In this document: positions 16,429-23,391 of the stretch, one piece after another
Layout of the letters: every line of letters starts with the position of its first letter
Position numbering within the stretch: position 1 is the stretch's first letter
From: Candidatus Blautia faecipullorum
Lineage (GTDB): Bacteria > Bacillota > Clostridia > Lachnospirales > Lachnospiraceae
Length of the DNA: 64,000 nt
Assembly: GCA_019115125.1 (NCBI GenBank)
Contig: DXEG01000060.1
Location: forward strand, 107,501 to 171,500
Reading direction: 5' to 3'
Program-made: the position numbers and the translations under genes
Notes under the pieces: generated by a model
What the model was told of the DNA's origin: nothing
Database searches by the model: none
What the model saw: the letters and a program-made list of their open reading frames with translations, nothing else

Positions 16429-17715
16429 CTATTTCTTCTTATTCCTCTCGTTAAAGTCTCTTACCATATTGGCCTTTGCCGTGATGCTTCCCGGTTTCGC
16501 CTCGGACGCCCTGCGGTAAGATTCCTCTACCTTTTTCGTGCGTTCCGATTCGTCGGTACCACTGTTTCCTTTTTCAATTCTGTTTATGTTCTTCACACTC
16601 TGATGAGCCTGATTTGTAATTTTCTGAGGAGGAAGACCTGCCTTTTCTCTCTTCTTCTCCATCTTTTTCATATTCTGGCTGACCAGCTCGTCAATATCGA
16701 TCTTATTCAGATGACGGTTGATAAGAAGCTGCTGGATACTTCTGACAACGGCGCTGGAAATCCAGTAAATACCAAGACCTACCGGGAAGGTAAAGCAGAA
16801 TACCGCCGACATGATCGGCATAACCGTATTCATGGTCTTCATGGAATTCGCCATAGAATTATTGGCGTTGTCGTCTGTGTTCTGAGCCGCCGCCTGGGGC
16901 ATCAGCTTTAAGTTCAGCATCTGTGTCGCCCAGGAAAGCAGAGGGATCATAATAGCCGCTATAACGAGAACAATAGATCCTGTTTTAATATAGTTCCAGG
17001 GCTGCTCCGCGATATTCAGAACGCCGAAGGTCTGCATACTCTGAATACTGCCTGCCGTTTTATCGATCAGATCGGAAAATCCTGAAAATTTACTCATATC
17101 TCCCAGTTTTTCCCACTGATCGGGAGAAAGGGCATAGAGAAAGCTGACAACGGAATCCGCCGTAGCCTTATCATTCTCCATAATAAGTCTGACTCTCGTC
17201 ATCTTATTGTCCGTGATAAAATCCTGGATCAGATTGGTATAACCGCTTACCCCGATGATCTGCGTCGCCAGACCGTCGAAGAGATTCTTAACGCTTCCTA
17301 CATATGCGGGAATATTCTGGATAACATCCCACAGGGACCACAGGATCGGAAGCTGGATAAGAAGCTGAACGCAGCTTCCTGTGGGTGAAACTCCGTATTT
17401 CTGATAAACAGCGGACGTTTCCTCCTGCATCTTCTGCATGGACGCCTGATCCTTTTTGCCCTGATACTTCTTCTGGATTTTCTGAAGCTCCGGAGACATA
17501 ACAGAAGTCAGCTTGGAGAACTTCTGCTGCTTGATCTGCAGAGGCGTCATAAACAGATAGATCAGAATACTAAAAATAATGATACAAAGACCCAGATTCT
17601 GGATTCCGAATAATCCGTCCAGTACTTTGTAAATGCCGTTCATGATCCATCCCATTACCACGGAAATCTGACCGATGATCGGCGTACTGCTCTTCGTAGC
17701 TAATATCATTTCCAA
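16429..17715 (-). CDS. yidC: membrane protein insertase YidC
   Basis: YidC/OxaA inserts membrane proteins with or without SecYEG. The five-helix core is visible: GLCIIIFSILIYLFMTPLQI with the following QQKFSKLTSVMSPELQKIQKKYQGK loop, SCVQLLIQLPILWSLWDVI, and a last helix pair ending in FTFPVGLGIYWISSAVVRSIQQ. The C-tail (from about 345) is basic, as in ribosome-binding YidCs. There is no lipobox cysteine, unlike Bacillus SpoIIIJ. The frame opens at TTG 17715, 9 bp after AGGAGG; an ATG two codons later is the alternative. It follows a 49-bp tandem repeat. Confidence 0.95.
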   Translation of the reverse strand: MEMILATKSSTPIIGQISVVMGWIMNGIYKVLDGLFGIQNLGLCIIIFSILIYLFMTPLQIKQQKFSKLTSVMSPELQKIQKKYQGKKDQASMQKMQEETSAVYQKYGVSPTGSCVQLLIQLPILWSLWDVIQNIPAYVGSVKNLFDGLATQIIGVSGYTNLIQDFITDNKMTRVRLIMENDKATADSVVSFLYALSPDQWEKLGDMSKFSGFSDLIDKTAGSIQSMQTFGVLNIAEQPWNYIKTGSIVLVIAAIMIPLLSWATQMLNLKLMPQAAAQNTDDNANNSMANSMKTMNTVMPIMSAVFCFTFPVGLGIYWISSAVVRSIQQLLINRHLNKIDIDELVSQNMKKMEKKREKAGLPPQKITNQAHQSVKNINRIEKGNSGTDESERTKKVEESYRRASEAKPGSITAKANMVRDFNERNKKK

Positions 17716-17720
17716 TTTTC

Positions 17721-17905
17721 ATTTCCTCCTAAATGCCGTTGTTTTTGGCATAACGGTATCCTCTTGAGAATTTCCTTATTATTACCATTCATTTTGGCAT
17801 AACAGTATCCTCCTGAGAATTTCCTTATTATTGCCGTTCCTTCCGGCATCATGGTATCCTCTTGAGGATTTCCTCCTAAATGCCGTTCCTTCTGGCATCA
17901 TGGCA
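17721..17905 (-). repeat. 49-bp tandem repeat at the yidD-yidC junction
   Basis: Almost four degenerate copies of a 49-bp unit; the GGCA core recurs at 17747, 17796, 17845 and 17894, exactly 49 bp apart. The last copy overlaps the yidD stop and the first contains the ribosome binding site of yidC. On the minus strand units carry GGAGGAAA or a decayed version of it. A short frame of about 39 codons starts with the ATGA that overlaps the yidD stop and runs through the repeats, but nothing supports it as a gene. Confidence 0.85.
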
Positions 17906-18107
17906 CCGGATCATATCCGCCGCGGGAAAAAGGATTGCATCTCAAAATCCTCCATAAGGCCAGCAATCCTCCCTTAAAAGCGCCATATTTTTGAATTGCC
18001 TCTAAACCATACTGAGAACATGTGGGAATATAAGGACATTTCGTTCTCTTCATCGGCGACAAATATTTTTGATAGAGACGTATCATCTTAATCAGAAATC
18101 TTTTCAT
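17898..18107 (-). CDS. yidD: membrane protein insertion efficiency factor YidD
   Basis: A 69-residue YidD homologue with the family signature RLYQKYLSP...[23 protein letters not shown] and [20 protein letters not shown]. It assists YidC-dependent insertion at the inner leaflet. I use ATG 18107, preceded by AGGTGA 5 bp upstream; a GTG nine bases earlier is also in frame. It overlaps the end of rnpA by 20 bp, a common arrangement. Confidence 0.95.
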   Translation of the reverse strand: MKRFLIKMIRLYQKYLSPMKRTKCPYIPTCSQYGLEAIQKYGAFKGGLLALWRILRCNPFSRGGYDPVP

Positions 18108-18447
18108 TTCCTTCACCTGCTATATGGTGTTTTCCCGCAAGGTGCAAAAGAGCGCTTTCTATCTCCCGATAGCTTCTGTCCTTTGCTGACGGCCTCGCGA
18201 TCACAACAATATCCAAACCTGTATGAAATATTATTTCGTTTAACCGATAACTCTCTCTGATCAATCTGGTGACTCTGTGGCGTACCACACTATTCCCTAC
18301 TTTTTTACTTACTGATATTCCCAAACGATTCCTATTGTACTGATTTTTCAGTACATACATCACCAGATACCGATTTGACAGTGATGTTCCATGTCTGTAT
18401 ACCTGTTGAAAATCTCTGTTTTTCTTTAAGGACTCTGAATATTTCAT
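18088..18447 (-). CDS. rnpA: ribonuclease P protein component
   Basis: The protein subunit of RNase P, which helps the catalytic RNA cleave tRNA 5' leaders. The signature [29 protein letters not shown] is intact (residues 41-68). 119 residues, full length. It lies between rpmH and yidD, the standard order. Confidence 0.96.
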   Translation of the reverse strand: MKYSESLKKNRDFQQVYRHGTSLSNRYLVMYVLKNQYNRNRLGISVSKKVGNSVVRHRVTRLIRESYRLNEIIFHTGLDIVVIARPSAKDRSYREIESALLHLAGKHHIAGEGNEKISD

Positions 18448-18591
18448 CGAATCCCCCTTCTTGATTCTCCTGCAGAATCCTGCCAGCCTTACCTTTCTGA
18501 AGCTCCCATATAAAATACTTCTTCAGCAAAGCCCCGCTGATCCTGATGAGACAAATTAAATTATAGAAGAAAAGACCACATAACTGCGGTC

Positions 18592-18726
18592 TTATGCTGA
18601 TAATTTCTTTCTTCCTTTTAATCTTCTTGCAGCTAATACTTTACGGCCGCCCTTTGTGCTCATGCGGGCTCTGAAACCGTGAACCTTCGCTCTTGATCTT
18701 TTTTTCGGCTGAAATGTCATTTTCAT
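18592..18726 (-). CDS. rpmH: 50S ribosomal protein L34
   Basis: A 44-residue, very basic protein beginning [20 protein letters not shown] and ending KGRKKLSA, the universal L34 pattern (including [15 protein letters not shown]). GGAGG lies 9 bp upstream of the ATG. A hairpin with a wobble pair follows between it and rnpA (AAGACC 18570s/GGTCTT near 18591) with a T-rich tail, which may give partial termination. Confidence 0.97.
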   Translation of the reverse strand: MKMTFQPKKRSRAKVHGFRARMSTKGGRKVLAARRLKGRKKLSA

Positions 18727-18790
18727 AGGTAAAGCACCTCCTTTATCTATTTTCGATTGTTATTGAACTTTCTCATAGAACATCATTTCA

Positions 18791-18819
18791 ATTATATTCA
18801 TAAACACCTGGTTCGTCAA
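18791..18819 (-). promoter_or_regulatory. sigma-A promoter of the rpmH operon
   Basis: On the minus strand TTGACG (18819-18814), a 17-bp spacer and a perfect TATAAT (18796-18791) precede rpmH by about 65 bp. It drives rpmH-rnpA-yidD-yidC-jag and possibly further genes away from oriC. Confidence 0.85.
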
Positions 18820-18869
18820 GCAAAAAACACAATTTTCCATGGAAAAATAAAGCAAAATAAATATCAACA

Positions 18870-19145
18870 CTATGATGTGGATAAAAGTAGTTGACGTAAT
18901 GTTATCCACATTTTGTGGATAACTTGTGGATAACTTATAAGTTTCCTAAAAATTTGTCCACAAATTTCGACTTATTTTTTCACATTATGTTTAAAAACCC
19001 CTTTATTCTACAATGTTTTGACTGTGGAAAAGATTTTACACTATCCACGTGGGCAGTTTTCCACTTTTTCTTATGTTATGTAAACTTACGAGGGCTTATC
19101 CATATCTCCCACATTATCCACATGTGGATAACTGTGGATAACATG
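18870..19145. other. oriC, left DnaA-box cluster (rpmH-dnaA)
   Basis: Perfect DnaA boxes TTATCCACA or its complement occur at 18876-18884, 18902-18910, 18914-18922, 18925-18933, 19114-19122, 19123-19131 and 19133-19141, with one-mismatch boxes in between (18954-18962, 19023-19031, 19041-19049). The region is AT-rich and non-coding, lies between the divergent rpmH and dnaA genes, and is the classic Firmicutes origin position. The boxes probably also autoregulate dnaA. Confidence 0.92.
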
Positions 19146-19179
19146 AACTGCGGCGGTAACAGAAATCTTCAATTAGGCA

Positions 19180-19206
19180 TTGCGAAAAAACGTGATTTAT
19201 TATAAT
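19180..19206 (+). promoter_or_regulatory. probable dnaA promoter
   Basis: TTGCGA (19180-19185) and TATAAT (19201-19206) with a 15-bp gap; a TAATAT two bases on gives the optimal 17-bp spacing. It lies 70 bp before dnaA and 40 bp after the last DnaA box of the cluster, consistent with DnaA autorepression. Confidence 0.55.
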
Positions 19207-19274
19207 ATATAAAAGGATATTTATGTCTTTCAGACTCAAAAATAGATACAAGTAAGGAACCGGGAGAGCAAAAC

Positions 19275-20648
19275 ATGGACAAAGTAATAGAAAAATGGGA
19301 TGAAATTCTGCAGATCGTAAAAGTAGAATACGACGTTGCTGACGTTGCTTTCAATACATGGCTGAAGCCTTTGAAAGTATACGAAGTAAGGGATAATGTT
19401 GTCACAATCCTTGTTCCTTCAGAACAGATGGTTTTAATTAATATCATCACAAAAAAATATAAGCTTCCTCTCCAGGTGACAATCTGCGAAGTAGCCGGTC
19501 TGGAAAGCTGTGAGATCAAATTTATACTTCCGGAAGACGTTCCGAAAAAAGAAAATTCTTCTTATGATAATGCGTCTTCCTCCGTATCTCTCCGCGACCA
19601 GCGGTGCGAAGAGGCGCATCTGAATCCAAAATATACTTTTGATTCCTTTATTGTGGGAAGCAACAACAAGTTCGCTCAGGCCGCGGCCCTTGCAGTCGCG
19701 GAATCTCCCGGAGATACCTACAATCCTCTTTTTATTTACGGAGGCGCGGGACTGGGAAAGACTCACCTTATGCATTCTATCGCTCATTATATCATTGAGC
19801 ATGATGAAAACAGCAAGGTTCTTTATGTTACCAGCGAGGAATTTACAAACGAGCTGATCGAAACGATCCGAAACGGAAATAATTCCGCAATGTCTAAATT
19901 CCGTGAAAAATATCGGAATATTGACGTACTTCTTGTAGACGATATTCAGTTTATTATAGGAAAGGAATCTACTCAGGAGGAATTTTTCCATACGTTCAAC
20001 AGTCTCCACGGAGCCAAAAAGCAGATTATCATATCCTCGGATAAACCTCCTAAGGATATGGAAATTCTGGAAGAGCGCTTCCGTTCAAGATTTGAATGGG
20101 GTCTGATCGCGGATATTACGCTTCCGGATTATGAGACCAGGATGGCGATCCTTCACAAAAAGGAAGAGCAGGAAGGATATAATATTAATGAAGATGTAAT
20201 TAAATATATAGCCACGAATATTAAATCCAATATCCGTGAGCTGGAGGGCGCCTTCAACAAGGTAATGGCAAGCTCCAAGCTGGAAAAAAAGGAGGTAACT
20301 CTTGAACTGGCGGAACAGGCATTAAAAGATATTATTTCCCCTGACCAGCAGAAGATCATCACTCCTGAATATATTATTTCCGTAGTTGCCGAGCATTATC
20401 ACGTTACTGTGGCCGATCTCTGCGGCAATAAAAGAAGCTCAAAAATCGTTGCTCCCAGACAGATTGCCATGTACCTGTGCAGGGATATTATCGATACCTC
20501 CCTTAAGACCATCGGCAAGCACCTTGGCGACCGGGATCATACCACAGTTATGCACGGGATAGAAAAAATAGAAAAGGAAATTCAGTCCAACGATAACCTG
20601 AAGAATTCCATTGAGACCCTGAAGAAAAAAATTAATCCACAGGGCTGA
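19275..20648 (+). CDS. dnaA: chromosomal replication initiator protein DnaA
   Basis: DnaA binds the TTATCCACA boxes and melts the origin. Domain I is at 1-80, a short linker follows, then the AAA+ domain III with Walker A GGAGLGKTHLMHS, Walker B VLLVDDIQFI, and the DNA-binding domain IV with the DnaA signature (CRDIIDTSLKTIGKHLGDRDHTTVMHG). 457 residues, full length. Start ATG 19275 has GGGAG upstream. It is the first gene of the dnaA-dnaN-yaaA-recF cluster. Confidence 0.98.
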   Translation: MDKVIEKWDEILQIVKVEYDVADVAFNTWLKPLKVYEVRDNVVTILVPSEQMVLINIITKKYKLPLQVTICEVAGLESCEIKFILPEDVPKKENSSYDNASSSVSLRDQRCEEAHLNPKYTFDSFIVGSNNKFAQAAALAVAESPGDTYNPLFIYGGAGLGKTHLMHSIAHYIIEHDENSKVLYVTSEEFTNELIETIRNGNNSAMSKFREKYRNIDVLLVDDIQFIIGKESTQEEFFHTFNSLHGAKKQIIISSDKPPKDMEILEERFRSRFEWGLIADITLPDYETRMAILHKKEEQEGYNINEDVIKYIATNIKSNIRELEGAFNKVMASSKLEKKEVTLELAEQALKDIISPDQQKIITPEYIISVVAEHYHVTVADLCGNKRSSKIVAPRQIAMYLCRDIIDTSLKTIGKHLGDRDHTTVMHGIEKIEKEIQSNDNLKNSIETLKKKINPQG

Positions 20649-20830
20649 TCGGTTTATCCACATACTGAATCCATAGTTTTACACTACTTTATACAGTTTG
20701 AAAGTCTTTAATTTTCAAGCTTCAGAGCACTTTTTCACATATTCACAGCCCCTAAGGCGGCTACGGCGGATTTCTTTTATATTTATATATTTAAAGGCGG
20801 TTTTCAAACAGAAAGGAAGTTATACACAAC
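20649..20830. other. oriC, right part: DnaA boxes and AT-rich segment (dnaA-dnaN)
   Basis: A perfect DnaA box at 20654-20662 and TTATACACA at 20820-20828 (overlapping the dnaN leader) flank an AT-rich stretch at 20769-20795 (TTTTATATTTATATATTTAA), a plausible DNA unwinding element. A bipartite origin around dnaA is known for Bacillus. Which side is melted cannot be determined from sequence alone. Confidence 0.7.
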
Positions 20831-21946
20831 ATGAAAATTATCTGTTCCAAATCCAATTTATTAAAAAGCGTCAACATCTCGCTGAAAGCAGTTCCTTCTA
20901 AAACAACCATGCCTATTTTGGAATGTATTCTGATAGACGCGACAACAAGTCAGATCAAGTTTACCACCAACGATATGGAGCTTGGAATCGAAACAATCGT
21001 AGAAGGACAGATTTCTGAAAAAGGAATGATCGCCCTTGACGCAAAGATTTTTTATGAAATTATCAGAAGGCTTCCTGAAAATGATGTTACGATCAGTACG
21101 GACAGCAATTATGTAGCGACGATCACCTGTGAAAAAGCAAAATTCACGATTCCCGGAAAAGAAGGAGAGGATTTTGCTTACCTTCCCGTTATTGAACGCG
21201 ACGAGTCCCTGACGATTTCTCAGTTTACTTTGAAAGAAATGATCCGTCAGACGCTGTTTTCTATTGCTGTGAATGACAATAACCGTTTAATGACAGGAGA
21301 ACTTTTTGAGATAAAGGATAATTGTCTGAAAATAGTGTCTCTGGACGGCCATCGTATATCCATTAGACGCATGCCTCTTAAAAGAGAATATTCTGACAAA
21401 AAGATTGTCGTTCCAGGAAAGACACTGAATGAAATCAGCAAGATTTTATCAGGAGAGGTGGACGAACAGGTCAGTATTTATTTCACAAAAAATCATATTC
21501 TCTTTGAATTCAATCAAACAATGGTTGTTTCCAGACTTATCGAAGGGGAATATTTCAGGATAGACCAGATGCTGTCAAATGACTATGATACAAAGCTCAG
21601 TATCAATAAAAAAGAATTCCTGGACTGTATCGACAGAGCTACGCTGCTTGTCAGAGAAGGAGAAAAGAAGCCTATCGTTATTGAGATCACCGATGACAGG
21701 ATGGAGCTGAAGATCGATTCCTCCATGGGTTCCATGAATGAAGAAATTGATATTGTAAAAGACGGAAAGGATATTGTGATCGGATTTAATCCCAAATTCC
21801 TTATTGACGCTTTGAAGGTAATTGACGACGAAACGATCCATATGTATCTTATGAATCCGAAAGCGCCGTGTTTTATCAGAGACGACGAGGAGAGCTACAC
21901 ATATTTGATCCTTCCGGTAAATATCAGCCAGAATCAGGTAAGATAA
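20831..21946 (+). CDS. dnaN: DNA polymerase III beta subunit (sliding clamp)
   Basis: The ring-shaped clamp that tethers the replicative polymerase. The N-terminus MKIICSKSNLLKSVNISLKA and the sequence LDGHRISIRRMPL are typical, and the C-terminal clamp motif YLILPVNI is near the end. 371 residues, normal. A GAAAGGAAG site lies upstream. Confidence 0.97.
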   Translation: MKIICSKSNLLKSVNISLKAVPSKTTMPILECILIDATTSQIKFTTNDMELGIETIVEGQISEKGMIALDAKIFYEIIRRLPENDVTISTDSNYVATITCEKAKFTIPGKEGEDFAYLPVIERDESLTISQFTLKEMIRQTLFSIAVNDNNRLMTGELFEIKDNCLKIVSLDGHRISIRRMPLKREYSDKKIVVPGKTLNEISKILSGEVDEQVSIYFTKNHILFEFNQTMVVSRLIEGEYFRIDQMLSNDYDTKLSINKKEFLDCIDRATLLVREGEKKPIVIEITDDRMELKIDSSMGSMNEEIDIVKDGKDIVIGFNPKFLIDALKVIDDETIHMYLMNPKAPCFIRDDEESYTYLILPVNISQNQVR

Positions 21947-22020
21947 GGGAGGTAAGTTTTGAAGTAAACTTCCAAATCTGCCATTATTGGTGCAGCCAGT
22001 GCGCCATGAAAGGAGAAACA

Positions 22021-22227
22021 ATGGACATCACCATCAGAGATGAATTTATCAAGCTTGGACAGGCTTTGAAGCTTGCCGGAGTAGTGGATGACGGCGTGGA
22101 GGCCAAATACGCTATTCAGGAGGGCCGGGTCAAGGTGAATGGAGAGACGGATCTCAGAAGAGGCCGGAAGGTTTATGAAGGAGATGTCATTTCATTTGGA
22201 AATGAAGAAATAAAAGTGACCAGGTAG
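22021..22227 (+). CDS. yaaA: S4-domain RNA-binding protein YaaA
   Basis: A 68-residue protein composed of one S4-like domain (FIKLGQALKLAGVVDDGVEAK ... GRVKVNGETDLRRGRKVYEGD). The gene between dnaN and recF in Firmicutes encodes this protein (YaaA/RlbA), thought to bind RNA or the ribosome. AAAGGAG lies 6 bp before ATG 22021; the longer in-frame extension upstream overlaps dnaN and lacks a binding site. It ends 3 bp before recF. Confidence 0.93.
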   Translation: MDITIRDEFIKLGQALKLAGVVDDGVEAKYAIQEGRVKVNGETDLRRGRKVYEGDVISFGNEEIKVTR

Positions 22228-22230
22228 TAT

Positions 22231-23316
22231 ATGTATATTGAATCTATACAATTAAAAAATTTCAGAAATTATCGCGACCTGGAACTTAATCTTGACCAGG
22301 GAACAAATATTTTTTATGGAGATAACGCCCAGGGAAAAACCAATATCCTGGAATCTGTGTATCTCTGCGGAACAACGAAATCCCACAGAGGGAGCAAGGA
22401 CAGGGAAATTATCCGTTTCGGAGAAGAAGACGCGCATATCCGGATGATGGTCAGAAAAGATGAGCTGTCCTACAAGATCGATATGCATCTGAGGAAAAAT
22501 AAGGCCAAGGGAGCTGCAGTAAACGGGCTTCCCATACACAAGGCGCGAGAATTATTCGGTATTGTAAATCTTGTGTTCTTTTCTCCGGAGGATCTGAATA
22601 TCATAAAAAACGGTCCCGCTGAAAGAAGAAGATTTCTGGATCTGGAATTGTGCCAGCTTGATCAGATCTATCTTACGGATCTTGCGGGATATAATCATAT
22701 CGTGAATCAGAGAAACAGGCTTTTGAAGGATATGTATCTGAATCCTGGGCTTAAGGATACTCTTGAAGTCTGGGATATGCAGATGGTTCAATATGGGAAA
22801 AAGATCATCAGAAAGAGACAGGAGTTTGTGGAGGAGCTGAATTCCGTAATCTGTGAGATTCACAAAAATCTTACAGGCGGAGAGGAGATTCCTGAGGTAA
22901 TCTATGAACCCAGCGCGCAGGCGGATTCTTTTGAGGAAATACTTTCAAAGAACAGGGAGAGGGATATGAGGATGAAAATGACATCCTCAGGCCCCCACAG
23001 AGACGATCTCTGTTTTCTTGTAAACGGGATCGACATCAGAAAATACGGTTCTCAGGGCCAGCAGAGAACCGCGGCTCTTTCTTTGAAGCTGTCTGAGATC
23101 TATCTGGTGAAGAAAAAAATAAAGGATACCCCGGTTCTTCTTTTGGATGATGTGCTTTCGGAGCTGGATGGAAACAGGCAGACGTATCTTCTGGACAGTA
23201 TTCATGACATACAGACGCTGATCACCTGTACCGGGCTGGACGATTTTGTCAGTCATCAGTTTCACATTAACAAGGTATTCCGGGTTATAAAAGGAGAGGT
23301 ATTTAATCCTGTTTAA
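22231..23316 (+). CDS. recF: DNA replication and repair protein RecF
   Basis: An SMC-like ATPase that loads RecA at single-strand gaps. Signatures: Walker A GDNAQGKTNILES, the GSQGQQRTAALSLKLSEI signature and Walker B PVLLLDDVLSELD. 361 residues, full length. In many Firmicutes gyrB follows directly; here it does not (gyrB lies at 57 kb). Confidence 0.97.
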   Translation: MYIESIQLKNFRNYRDLELNLDQGTNIFYGDNAQGKTNILESVYLCGTTKSHRGSKDREIIRFGEEDAHIRMMVRKDELSYKIDMHLRKNKAKGAAVNGLPIHKARELFGIVNLVFFSPEDLNIIKNGPAERRRFLDLELCQLDQIYLTDLAGYNHIVNQRNRLLKDMYLNPGLKDTLEVWDMQMVQYGKKIIRKRQEFVEELNSVICEIHKNLTGGEEIPEVIYEPSAQADSFEEILSKNRERDMRMKMTSSGPHRDDLCFLVNGIDIRKYGSQGQQRTAALSLKLSEIYLVKKKIKDTPVLLLDDVLSELDGNRQTYLLDSIHDIQTLITCTGLDDFVSHQFHINKVFRVIKGEVFNPV

Positions 23317-23332
23317 TAAATGATAAAGTATT

Positions 23333-23361
23333 TTGACAAGGTCTATGGCATATGTTAAACT
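23333..23361 (+). promoter_or_regulatory. sigma-A promoter downstream of recF
   Basis: TTGACA (23333-23338), 17 bp, TAAACT (23356-23361). It lies about 20-30 bp before the TPR/P-loop gene, so the transcript would have almost no leader. Confidence 0.65.
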
Positions 23362-23391
23362 TGTTTTAATTATGGAAAGTTGGTGAAGATA

